From positions 1 to 6,312 of the forward strand of contig DDWJ01000023.1 in assembly GCA_002345505.1 (NCBI GenBank): a stretch of DNA of 6,312 nucleotides. The letters are read 5' to 3'. Below are positions 1 through 6,312 of the stretch, one piece after another (position 1 is the first letter of the stretch; each line of letters opens with the position of its first letter). This stretch comes from Caryophanales bacterium UBA2289 (GTDB taxonomy: Bacteria; Bacillota_I; Bacilli_A; Izemoplasmatales; Hujiaoplasmataceae). Both the position numbers and the translations under genes were made by a program. The notes under the pieces were generated by a model. It was not told the DNA's origin and did no database searches. It saw only the letters and a program-made list of their open reading frames with translations.

Positions 1-118
1 TTTTTGTCATTTTTATACTTGTCACGCTGACCCTATAGGTGTGACTGTCTGTCTTATGTATGTTGTTATGAAGCGTGTGTTACCCTTGACATGAAAATTA
101 AATATTTTTCAATGAGAC

Positions 119-140
119 AAGACAAATTCTTGTCTTTTTT
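119..140 (+). terminator. Weak hairpin plus T-run, possible terminator for a gene to the left
   Basis: A 7-bp stem AAGACAA (119-125) / TTGTCTT (130-136) closes a 4-base loop and runs into six T residues (135-140). The shape and polarity fit an intrinsic terminator for rightward transcription entering from the left edge. The stem has only two G-C pairs, so termination would be weak, and no gene ending just upstream is visible in the window. Confidence 0.3.
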
Positions 141-172
141 AACGCTTTTTAATGAAATGTCCAATTCAATAC

Positions 173-214
173 TTTATCAACCCAAAGACTTGTTCAATGA
201 TGATATTTGATAAA
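173..214. repeat. 8-base inverted repeat TTTATCAA / TTGATAAA
   Basis: Perfect arms at 173-180 and 207-214 are separated by 26 bases. The core TTTGATAA recurs as a direct copy at 258-265. The repeats lie 60-150 bases upstream of the KAP -10 box, so they could be regulator half-sites. The arms are AT-rich and short, and chance in AT-rich DNA is a real alternative. Confidence 0.25.
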
Positions 215-321
215 ATCTGTACTGTAGAGTATGATACACTTAAATATTCCGAAGTATTTTGATAATGTTAATATAAAGACACGACATTCACTAAAAAATA
301 CCGCTAATTAAATAATTTTAG

Positions 322-327
322 TATAAT
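322..327 (+). promoter_or_regulatory. Probable -10 box of the KAP NTPase gene
   Basis: A perfect TATAAT lies 21 bases upstream of the start codon, which would put transcription start near 334 and give a short leader of about 15 bases. No good -35 sits at the expected spacing (299-304 reads TACCGC) and there is no TG extension. The promoter may therefore be weak or activator-dependent. An alternative pair is TTCACT (287-292) with AATAAT (311-316), spaced 18 bases. Confidence 0.45.
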
Positions 328-338
328 TAATAGTGAGT

Positions 339-344
339 AGGTGA
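339..344 (+). promoter_or_regulatory. Ribosome binding site of the KAP NTPase gene
   Basis: AGGTGA matches the 3' half of the AAGGAGGTGA consensus and ends four bases before the ATG at 349. It supports that codon as the start. Confidence 0.65.
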
Positions 345-348
345 AAAC

Positions 349-2910
349 ATGAATTATTTAAGGGATATATTCAAAATAATAAAACTGAGTAAGTTGATGA
401 TTATTTCTTCATTTTTAGCAATCGCACTTTTTCTAGTCACTAAATATTACTTAAATGGTTTAATCTTTTTTTCAATTAACGGTGAGATTTTTATAATCGG
501 GATTTTGGGTCTAATCATATTCATTAATATTATTATTTATTTAAGTGTTAACTTACATCGAAACCGAAGTGTACATTATTTAGACACATATTTTTTTATA
601 TTTTTCTTATCAACAGTACTTGTAAATTCTGCAATACTCATCGATATTGAAGTTTATAATAGAAATTTAACTTTGATATACCAGTCCTTATCATTAGCAT
701 CATTTATTATACTTATAGCACGTATCTTTAAAACATCTAAAAGAGAAAAATATGGCAATTTGACAGACTTGAAAGACTTATATGAAGGTAATTTTGATAA
801 GTTCAATGACAGAAAAATTATTGTCATGGAAGAGAAGGAAGTAGAATACGATCTACTTAATAGAACAAATATCTTGCAGCAGTTATTTGAAACTATTCAG
901 AGTCTTTCACCACAAACAAAGTTAGTTATTGGTTTGGAAGGAGAGTGGGGTAGTGGTAAAAGTACGCTTATTAATTTGGTAAAGAATAGTATCATTGAAG
1001 ATAAGATTGCGAAAAATTCTTGTATTGTCATTGACGACTTTGATCCTTGGCATTACAACGATGAAAAAAGCATGTTGAGGGCAATGCTTGAGAGTATTTT
1101 AAATTCTGTTAAGATAGGGTTACCAAGTAGTAAAACTAGGATGATTATTAAAAAATTTCTTAATAACATTTTTGAGAAGAAAGGTTTGTATCTCTTTGAT
1201 GAACTCCCAAAAATCGATGATGACATTAATGTGTTTGAATTAACGAAAATTATTGATTCATACCTTAAAGATAATGGGAAGAAGATAGTTTTCTTCATCG
1301 ATAATGTTGATAGAACACAAAAAGAGCATATCTTCTTTATATACAAATCGATTGCTTCATTAATTAAGGTCAAACACATTGTATATGTGATTGCTTATGA
1401 TCCGGTCATTGTTTCTAGCGCTTTCACTGATATGAAAATAGATGACAAATACCTTGATAAAATTATTCAAATCAAGTATTCTCTATCAATTGATAAGAAC
1501 ATTTTCTCTAAAGTAAAAGTAAAATCTCTAATCAATTTTTTCAAGTTCTACAAAACTGAAATTATAAAGACGTATGATGAATCTGAATTGCTTAGCATGG
1601 TAGATAATTTTACAAATTTGAGAGAATTTAAATTATTTTTAAATAAGCTCTCTATCGCTATGAATACAAGTATGTCCTATCTCAATAAAGCGGACATTGT
1701 TAAGATTTTGATAATAAAAACTAATTATCCAATACTATTCAATTTGATCAAGGATAACTATCAATACTTCATTACTGAAGGTCTAAATGATAATGTTGAA
1801 TTGTCTGTAAAGAGAATAGCTGGTGATTCTTTTGAAAAAGAAGCAAAACAATTCTTCGATAAACATTCAGCTCTCGCATATTGGAAAACGAATAAACGTT
1901 TGTTAGAAGAATTGTTCCCAGTAGTTAAAAATTATAATAGAAATGTTAGCAAATTGTATTCATCTGGAACTTATGACAATAATAAATCGACTTTGGAAAG
2001 AAGAGTATCAAACGCGAAATATTTCCCATTGTATTTTAATGACTCAATTAACAATTTTATAGTCATTGATAGATTGGTTGATTTGTTTATTGAAAACATG
2101 AGCGATGTAAACTATCAAAAAAAGGAATTAGAATTCGTTGATTCAGTTTTAGGATTAGACTATTATAGCCAAATATTATTTTTTGAAAATCTGTATATGC
2201 ATGTGGAGCAAAATGAAATCAGTGGAATAAAAAATATCACTAAGTTTATTATCAAGATAATATACGATCTAGATGACTCATATCAAGGTTTTTCATTTAG
2301 ACTCAACGCAAGGACTAGAGCTATTGCATTAATAGCTAAACTATTTTTCAAATACAATATTAATGAATATGAAGAAGAAATTAAAGTTCTTAAAAACAAT
2401 CCCAAGAATGTATATTTAATTAGAAATTTAAGATACTGGCTATCCCCTGAAACAGAAAAAATCAACAATTATAATGAAGAAAAATACCTTAAAATTGATG
2501 CTATCTATAGAAGTTTATTGAATGATATTTTCACAAATTCTATTGACTTATATATTCCTGAATATTATGCAAGATATAACGGAAGATGCATTGAATGGAA
2601 TATTGGGGATGAAAATAAAATCAAAGAATACTATGCTAAGATAATTAAACCTGAAAATGTTTGCAAATTTTTATATGATTTCATGCAAGTTTCATCTAGT
2701 AGTGAAGGATATGGTTATCTGTTAGATACTACAAGTGTCTATAAATATTTATCGGAACAAAAGGTTGATTCATTTATTGAAATTGGAGCTAATGGGGAAG
2801 ATGATTTATTTGTTAAGGAAGTTTACTTAAAATCCAAAGGTAAATCGATAAATGGATTTGAAAGTGCTATTCTCAGAAAAGAAGATGTACAACTTTATCG
2901 CAATAACTAA
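349..2910 (+). CDS. Membrane-anchored KAP family P-loop NTPase
   Basis: An 853-residue protein. Residues about 15-33, 46-67, 81-100 and 107-126 are four hydrophobic membrane segments. Basic stretches precede the first and follow the second and fourth, so both ends should be cytoplasmic. The NTPase domain follows: Walker A GEWGSGKS at 198-205, the KAP-typical FDPWHY at 231-236, Walker B IVFFIDNVD at 313-321, then YVIAYDP (346-352) and a KYLDKIIQI segment (367-375), all characteristic of KAP ATPases (the Kidins220/PifA group). Residues about 390-853 match nothing I recognise; no nuclease or protease motif stands out. Many KAP proteins carry membrane helices between Walker A and B; here that stretch (206-312) is soluble and the helices lie in front. 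The ATG is supported by AGGTGA five bases from it and a TATAAT box. The gene stands alone and faces a recombinase operon across 29 bases. PifA excludes phage T7, so a defence role is a reasonable inference but unproven. The KAP assignment is firm; the function is not. Confidence 0.9.
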   Translation: MNYLRDIFKIIKLSKLMIISSFLAIALFLVTKYYLNGLIFFSINGEIFIIGILGLIIFINIIIYLSVNLHRNRSVHYLDTYFFIFFLSTVLVNSAILIDIEVYNRNLTLIYQSLSLASFIILIARIFKTSKREKYGNLTDLKDLYEGNFDKFNDRKIIVMEEKEVEYDLLNRTNILQQLFETIQSLSPQTKLVIGLEGEWGSGKSTLINLVKNSIIEDKIAKNSCIVIDDFDPWHYNDEKSMLRAMLESILNSVKIGLPSSKTRMIIKKFLNNIFEKKGLYLFDELPKIDDDINVFELTKIIDSYLKDNGKKIVFFIDNVDRTQKEHIFFIYKSIASLIKVKHIVYVIAYDPVIVSSAFTDMKIDDKYLDKIIQIKYSLSIDKNIFSKVKVKSLINFFKFYKTEIIKTYDESELLSMVDNFTNLREFKLFLNKLSIAMNTSMSYLNKADIVKILIIKTNYPILFNLIKDNYQYFITEGLNDNVELSVKRIAGDSFEKEAKQFFDKHSALAYWKTNKRLLEELFPVVKNYNRNVSKLYSSGTYDNNKSTLERRVSNAKYFPLYFNDSINNFIVIDRLVDLFIENMSDVNYQKKELEFVDSVLGLDYYSQILFFENLYMHVEQNEISGIKNITKFIIKIIYDLDDSYQGFSFRLNARTRAIALIAKLFFKYNINEYEEEIKVLKNNPKNVYLIRNLRYWLSPETEKINNYNEEKYLKIDAIYRSLLNDIFTNSIDLYIPEYYARYNGRCIEWNIGDENKIKEYYAKIIKPENVCKFLYDFMQVSSSSEGYGYLLDTTSVYKYLSEQKVDSFIEIGANGEDDLFVKEVYLKSKGKSINGFESAILRKEDVQLYRNN

Positions 2911-2939
2911 CAAACGAATATTTTCCATAAAAACACATA
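2911..2939. other. 29-base gap between convergent genes
   Basis: The KAP stop codon (TAA, 2908-2910) and the distal recombinase stop (TGA on the minus strand, 2942-2940) are separated by 29 AT-rich bases. No hairpin fits in the gap. The terminator serving the KAP gene lies further right, inside the recombinase gene. No terminator for leftward transcription was seen here or in the KAP 3' end. Confidence 0.7.
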
Positions 2940-4577
2940 TCAAAGCATGACAATTTTCCAATTGATCTCCCTAATTGCTATTGTTTTCGACTTACATTGT
3001 CTCTCAAGTAACGGTTTACCCTCCGTTACTTTTTTTAATACTTCACTTTCTAACTTCTTACCGCAAGCATTTATAACAAGCACATAGTTTTCAGGATCTA
3101 CTACAACCATAACATCAAATATATCTTTGATCGTATCCATTGGTAGTTCATCCATAGGTAATTCAATAGAAGAAATAGCTTTCTTGATATCTTTAATTCG
3201 TTTTAACTTATCTCTATAAGGTATTGTTTCATCTTCGATTTTAATATATTGAATACTTAACTTAATGATTGATTCTTCAAGCTCAAACAGTAAACTTTGT
3301 TCAGCTTCATCAAGTTCTGGTTTCTGCTTTAACATGAAGTATTCTTTTTTATATGTTCTAACCTTTTCAGCTATTTTAGACATTTGCTTATCTAATTGAC
3401 TTGTATCAAGATGTTCTTTAACTTGTTTGTCGAACTTCGCTTCTAACTCGCTAAATTTGCGCGCTAAAGCGATGGTTGCTTTCCTTAGGACATGAGTTGC
3501 ATTTCGTGAGTAAATGCGTGGAGAGCCTGGTTTTCTCGCTTTTTCATTTTCTAGTAAATCATACTTGGGATTATCCTTAACTTTTTGTTTTACATGTAGA
3601 TATTTTTCATGTATCAATGAATATACAAAGCGATTAGCCCAACCTGTAGTGTTTTTATTTGATGGATAATCATTTTTCCTTTCACTAATTAATTCTTGAA
3701 CCTTATTATAGGTATCCATATCGATAATTGCTTCATGATGATTCTTAATGATGTACTTGGGTTTTTCACCATTATTGATGAATGTAACTTTTTCATTGTT
3801 ATTTTTACCACGATACGTTTTGCCCCATACAACTTGTCCTGTGTATTTGATATCTCTAAGTATGCCAATGATTTGTGAGTTTTGTACAAAATTATTGCCT
3901 AAGATAGTTTTTAATCCAACTGACTTAACATACTCTAAAATATCTGTATTTGATTTATGATCAAGTTTCATTTGAAATATCTTTTTAATAATAGGTGCTT
4001 CATCAGGATTAATGATAAACCTTTTATCTTTAGTGAGTGTATAACCAACACACTTATGTATCGATACTTTACCTTTTTGTGCTTGCTTCTGAAAACTCCA
4101 ACTGATGTTTTGAGACATCGAATCTGATTCCTGTTCTGCCATGCTTGCCATCATGGTAAAGATCATGTCAATGGCAGGATCAAGACTGGATATATTTTCT
4201 TTTTCAAAGTAGAACTCAACGCCAATTTTTCTTGTTTCTTTAATGATGGTTAGTGCATCAATGGTATTTCTAGCAAATCGAGATAATGACTTTACTAAGA
4301 CTAAATCAATATGACCAGTATAGATTTTCTTTAAGAGTGCTTGCAATCCATCTCTTGACTTCATAGAAGTACCAGATTTGCCATGATCTGCATAGACACC
4401 TGCAAATATATAATCAGGATTAAAGATGATTTCTTTTGCGTAGTGTTTGATTTGTAAAGCTAAAGAAGAAGATTGCATTTCAAGCTTCGTGGATACTCTT
4501 GCATAAGCAGCAACCCTCTTATATGTTTTATAGTTGTTAATGTATGGATTGGTTTCAATGACTTTAATTTCTTTCAT
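2940..4577 (-). CDS. Large serine recombinase, distal gene, zinc ribbon degenerate
   Basis: A 545-residue recombinase that would cut and rejoin DNA through a 5' phosphoserine, acting with or beside the gene upstream. The catalytic domain (about 20-165) has YARVS with nucleophile Ser29 and Arg27, and SLSRFARN with Arg100 and Arg103. The recombinase domain covers about 178-300. Where family members carry a four-cysteine zinc ribbon (here about 316-360) there is no cysteine at all: VYSLIHEKY replaces the VYCSKCKRMY seen in its partner. A charged, probably coiled-coil stretch spans about 370-465, and ELPMD is duplicated at 472-481. The ATG at 4577 is chosen because GAGGTC (4590-4585) lies seven bases before it and the start of the protein then matches the partner in length. 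A TTG at 4622 would add 15 residues and has AAAAGG upstream, so it cannot be excluded. The gene overlaps the upstream recombinase gene by 14 bases, so translation is probably coupled. The catalytic residues are intact, so it is probably active, perhaps only together with its partner. Confidence 0.87.
   Translation of the reverse strand: MKEIKVIETNPYINNYKTYKRVAAYARVSTKLEMQSSSLALQIKHYAKEIIFNPDYIFAGVYADHGKSGTSMKSRDGLQALLKKIYTGHIDLVLVKSLSRFARNTIDALTIIKETRKIGVEFYFEKENISSLDPAIDMIFTMMASMAEQESDSMSQNISWSFQKQAQKGKVSIHKCVGYTLTKDKRFIINPDEAPIIKKIFQMKLDHKSNTDILEYVKSVGLKTILGNNFVQNSQIIGILRDIKYTGQVVWGKTYRGKNNNEKVTFINNGEKPKYIIKNHHEAIIDMDTYNKVQELISERKNDYPSNKNTTGWANRFVYSLIHEKYLHVKQKVKDNPKYDLLENEKARKPGSPRIYSRNATHVLRKATIALARKFSELEAKFDKQVKEHLDTSQLDKQMSKIAEKVRTYKKEYFMLKQKPELDEAEQSLLFELEESIIKLSIQYIKIEDETIPYRDKLKRIKDIKKAISSIELPMDELPMDTIKDIFDVMVVVDPENYVLVINACGKKLESEVLKKVTEGKPLLERQCKSKTIAIREINWKIVML
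3006..3036 (+). terminator. Intrinsic terminator for the KAP transcript, inside the convergent recombinase gene
   Basis: A perfect 9-bp stem, AAGTAACGG (3006-3014) with CCGTTACTT (3023-3031), closes an 8-base loop and leads straight into a run of seven T residues (3030-3036). It is oriented for rightward transcription and lies 96 bases after the KAP stop codon. Read on the minus strand the T-run would precede the stem as A residues, so it should not stop the recombinase transcript. The same bases encode the KKVTEGKPLLE stretch near the C-terminus of the distal recombinase. The KAP mRNA would thus overlap the last 90-100 bases of the recombinase coding sequence in antisense. Confidence 0.75.
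3135..3164 (-). repeat. 15-base tandem duplication within the distal recombinase gene
   Basis: Two adjacent 15-base units (3135-3149 and 3150-3164) agree at 13 of 15 positions and encode ELPMD twice in a row (residues 472-481). This looks like a small in-frame slippage duplication, with the two differences arising later. It lies between the coiled-coil stretch and the C-terminal tail. Confidence 0.6.
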
Positions 4578-6261
4578 AGATAATGACCTCGTAGTATAGA
4601 TTTTCTTTTGTTTGTAAATCAAAATAAGTGCCTTTTAATATCGTAGGTAATTGATTAATTTTATCGATATCTTGATGAAGGTCATCAATAATCGAGAATG
4701 TATCATCAATCACATACCGTACATGATTCTTACCCATGATCAGAATCAAACCGAAAAAGCTTTTAATGATGGATAAATCTTGATAGTTTGTTTCTATGAA
4801 GGCATTTAATGCATAGTATCTACGACGCATTAAATGCTCTTTGGTAATCTTTTGTTTTAAATCCTCTATCTTGAGTTTGATTTCTTCATAAAGACTGTTT
4901 AAACGTGAATATTCGCTATTGTACTCCTTATCAGTCATGGTAGAATGTAGTCTTTGTTTGGGAAGTGCCTTGAGGGCATTGGCAATCATTCGACTTTCTT
5001 GTTTTAATGCTTTTAAAGGTTCATGTGAATTGGTATGTTCTAGAATTTCTTTCATATAGGATAGGATGTCTTGTTGCATCTTATCTGTCTTTGTCAAGGT
5101 TTCAATGACATGAAGTGTACCTCTTTCTAAGAAGGGTTCATGAATCGATGGGTTATCACACTCATGAGGGTTATTGATTAAGGTATGACATTTAAGCATG
5201 CTCTTCTTAAATGTCGTACCAGAGTTATGCATCTTAGACCGATACATCCTTTTACACTTTGAACAATAAACTAATCCTTTGATTGGTTTTTGAGCTAAGT
5301 GTTTATAGCGCTCCATATTATCTTCAAGTAAGACAATATCTCTTGCATGAAGCATTGTTTGAACGATATCAAAGGTTTCTCTATCAATAATAGGTTCATG
5401 TGCATCTTTGATGTAATACTTCGTCGCGTGCCCATCATTATCAACGGTTCGATGACTTAAATAATCCAGTGTCACTGTCTTTTGAAGCATAAGGTCTCCG
5501 ACATACTTTTCATTCTTTAAAATCTCTTTAACGGTATCGGCATACCAGGTGACATTGCCTCTACCATTTTTAATCTTATGTTCAATTAAGTGATTAGCAA
5601 GTGCATTGGTATTTAATCCTCGTAAATACATATCAAAGATGTATCTAACTGTTTTAGCTTGTTCCTCGTTAATCACAAGATTCCCTTTTTCATCTTTATC
5701 AAAGCCCAAGAACCATTTGGTATTCATCAGTAACTTCCCATTTTGGAATCTCTTTTGAATCCCCCATTTTGTGTTTTCGCTTATGGATCTAGATTCTTCT
5801 TGAGCCATCGATGACATAATGGTTAAAACAAAGTCTATCTTAGGGTCAGTAGAAGACATCGATTCCTTTTCAAAATAGATTTCAACACCAATGGTCCTTA
5901 ATTCTTTAATGACGGTTAAGATGTCAATCGTATTTCTTGAGAATCTTGAAATGGATTTGGTTAGAATTAAATCGATGTGTCCATTTTTAGACGCCTCAAT
6001 CATTTGCATAAAGCCTGGTCTTTTACGCATATCTGTGCCTGTGATGCCTTCATCACAGAACATACCTGCAAAATCCCATTCTTCATTTTTTTGGATTCTG
6101 GTTGTAAATTCTTCAATCTGTGTTTGATAAGAGTGTAATTGGTCGGTTTCGTCAGTTGAGACACGTGCATAAGCTGCTACGCGTTTCTTTCTGATGATTT
6201 GATCGGTTTCATGATTTTTAAACTTAGGTTTTGGTTCGATAATTTCTACTGACATGTGCAT
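4564..6261 (-). CDS. Large serine recombinase, proximal gene, intact zinc ribbon
   Basis: A 565-residue site-specific recombinase of the large serine family, the integrase/excisionase class of Gram-positive islands, phages and transposons. The catalytic domain (about 26-170) has YARVS with nucleophile Ser35 and Arg33, and SISRFSRN with Arg106 and Arg109. The recombinase domain spans about 184-300. The zinc ribbon is complete: Cys333 and Cys336 (VYCSKC), Cys358 and Cys368. A charged, probably coiled-coil stretch at about 415-475 is followed by a C-terminal tail. Length and domain order are normal, so I expect an active enzyme. The ATG at 6261 has AAAGGAG nine bases upstream; a second ATG two codons later is less well placed. 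It is first in the operon; its 3' end overlaps the distal gene by 14 bases. In an ungapped hand alignment about half of the first 150 residues of the shared region are identical to the distal protein, so the two are old paralogues. The target site cannot be told from the sequence. Confidence 0.93.
   Translation of the reverse strand: MHMSVEIIEPKPKFKNHETDQIIRKKRVAAYARVSTDETDQLHSYQTQIEEFTTRIQKNEEWDFAGMFCDEGITGTDMRKRPGFMQMIEASKNGHIDLILTKSISRFSRNTIDILTVIKELRTIGVEIYFEKESMSSTDPKIDFVLTIMSSMAQEESRSISENTKWGIQKRFQNGKLLMNTKWFLGFDKDEKGNLVINEEQAKTVRYIFDMYLRGLNTNALANHLIEHKIKNGRGNVTWYADTVKEILKNEKYVGDLMLQKTVTLDYLSHRTVDNDGHATKYYIKDAHEPIIDRETFDIVQTMLHARDIVLLEDNMERYKHLAQKPIKGLVYCSKCKRMYRSKMHNSGTTFKKSMLKCHTLINNPHECDNPSIHEPFLERGTLHVIETLTKTDKMQQDILSYMKEILEHTNSHEPLKALKQESRMIANALKALPKQRLHSTMTDKEYNSEYSRLNSLYEEIKLKIEDLKQKITKEHLMRRRYYALNAFIETNYQDLSIIKSFFGLILIMGKNHVRYVIDDTFSIIDDLHQDIDKINQLPTILKGTYFDLQTKENLYYEVIIYERN
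4585..4590 (-). promoter_or_regulatory. Ribosome binding site that decides the distal recombinase start
   Basis: GAGGTC on the minus strand lies seven bases before the ATG at 4577 and falls inside the last codons of the upstream recombinase gene. It favours the 4577 start over the TTG at 4622 and fits translational coupling across the 14-base overlap. Confidence 0.6.
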
Positions 6262-6270
6262 GGTGAAAAT

Positions 6271-6277
6271 CTCCTTT
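6271..6277 (-). promoter_or_regulatory. Ribosome binding site of the proximal recombinase gene
   Basis: AAAGGAG on the minus strand is followed by a 9-base spacer and the ATG at 6261. It favours that ATG over the one at 6255. Confidence 0.7.
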
Positions 6278-6298
6278 ATATTTTTACAATCTTTTTGT

Positions 6299-6309
6299 TA
6301 TGTGACATA
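6299..6309. repeat. Short palindrome TATGTgACATA in the recombinase leader
   Basis: Perfect 5-base arms around a single G, 38 bases upstream of the proximal recombinase start. Its position suits an operator or part of a recombination site, but it is short and close to the window edge, where context is missing. The recombinase promoter itself is probably at or beyond the edge; no convincing -35/-10 pair is seen in 6262-6312. Confidence 0.25.
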
Positions 6310-6312
6310 TTA

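Larger units (their letters stand above)
1..348. other. Intergenic region left of the KAP gene
   Basis: No convincing gene is present. From left to right I see: short TGTCA/GTGAC half-sites at 5-9, 20-24 and (inverted) 41-45; an 8-base palindrome CCTATAGG at 32-39; a perfect -35-like TTGACA at 86-91 without a good -10; a weak hairpin with a T-run at 119-140; an 8-base inverted repeat TTTATCAA/TTGATAAA at 173-180 and 207-214, with a further TTTGATAA at 258-265; an imperfect palindrome at 242-259; and the KAP promoter and ribosome binding site at 322-344. One 39-codon frame (91-210, ATG to TGA) is open but has no ribosome binding site, and the 119-140 hairpin lies within it, so it is not called as a gene. 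It may be a gene remnant. No tRNA or CRISPR pattern is visible. Confidence 0.6.
2940..6261 (-). mobile_element. Two-recombinase integration module of a mobile island (ends not seen)
   Basis: Two overlapping large serine recombinase genes in one operon are the mobility module of an integrative element, comparable in arrangement to ccrAB of SCC elements. The KAP gene next to it is probably cargo or the neighbouring accessory gene. Neither element boundary nor matching attachment sites could be recognised, so the span given covers only the recombinase genes. Confidence 0.5.

Noticed and set aside
86..114. Promoter with perfect -35 TTGACA at 86-91
   Set aside because: The best -10 at usual spacing is TTCAAT (108-113), only four of six matches, and no gene with a ribosome binding site follows it.
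1053..1379. 108-residue open frame on the minus strand inside the KAP gene
   Set aside because: It is antisense to well-conserved NTPase motifs, its composition is the mirror of the gene above it, and it has no recognisable domain.
3689..3960. Short open frames on both strands within the distal recombinase gene
   Set aside because: They overlap the recombinase domain, which explains the sequence fully; no family features are present.
4578..4622. TTG at 4622 as the start of the distal recombinase
   Set aside because: It would add 15 residues that do not extend the alignment with the partner and increase the overlap to 59 bases. The ATG at 4577 has a better-placed ribosome binding site. An upstream AAAAGG keeps it as a possibility.
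5891..6127. 78-residue open frame on the plus strand opposite the proximal recombinase
   Set aside because: It is antisense to the catalytic domain and shows no protein features.
1..6312. Terminal direct repeat between the two window edges (TTTTTGT at 1-7 and 6293-6299)
   Set aside because: Identity stops after seven AT-rich bases, which is expected by chance, and the window edges are arbitrary.
1..6312. CRISPR array, tRNA, rRNA or riboswitch
   Set aside because: No regularly spaced repeats, cloverleaf or conserved RNA motif was seen on either strand.

Overview
The window is AT-rich DNA (about 30-36% GC on lines counted by hand) with three large genes. It most likely comes from a low-GC Gram-positive bacterium: Bacillota, or a Mollicutes relative that uses the standard code. 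Tryptophan is written TGG wherever I checked (for example in the GEWGSGKS and FDPWHY motifs) and TGA ends the second recombinase gene, so this is not the Mycoplasma code with TGA as Trp. Ribosome binding sites are of the strong AGGAG/AGGTG Firmicutes kind. A species cannot be named from the sequence.

Layout. Bases 1-348 are non-coding or hold only a doubtful 39-codon reading frame. They contain short inverted repeats, a weak hairpin with a T-run, and a -10 box plus ribosome binding site for the next gene. Bases 349-2910 (+) encode an 853-residue KAP-type P-loop NTPase with four N-terminal membrane segments. After a gap of only 29 bases comes a convergent, two-gene minus-strand operon of large serine recombinases. 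The promoter-proximal gene (6261-4564) has a complete zinc ribbon. The distal gene (best start 4577, end 2940) overlaps it by 14 bases and has lost the zinc-ribbon cysteines. The leader of the operon runs off the right edge.

How it fits together. Two tandem large serine recombinases are the integration/excision module of a mobile island; ccrAB of SCC elements is the best known two-gene parallel. The KAP NTPase looks like cargo. KAP proteins include PifA, the F-plasmid factor that excludes phage T7, so an anti-phage or other membrane-linked role is a fair hypothesis, not shown here. The ends and attachment sites of the element are not identifiable inside the window.

Points most worth a second look: (1) a strong intrinsic terminator for the KAP transcript lies inside the 3' coding end of the convergent recombinase gene, so the two mRNAs should overlap; (2) the cysteine-less zinc ribbon in one of two otherwise closely related recombinases suggests divided roles; (3) the KAP protein carries its membrane segments before the P-loop rather than inside the NTPase domain, followed by about 460 residues that I cannot assign.
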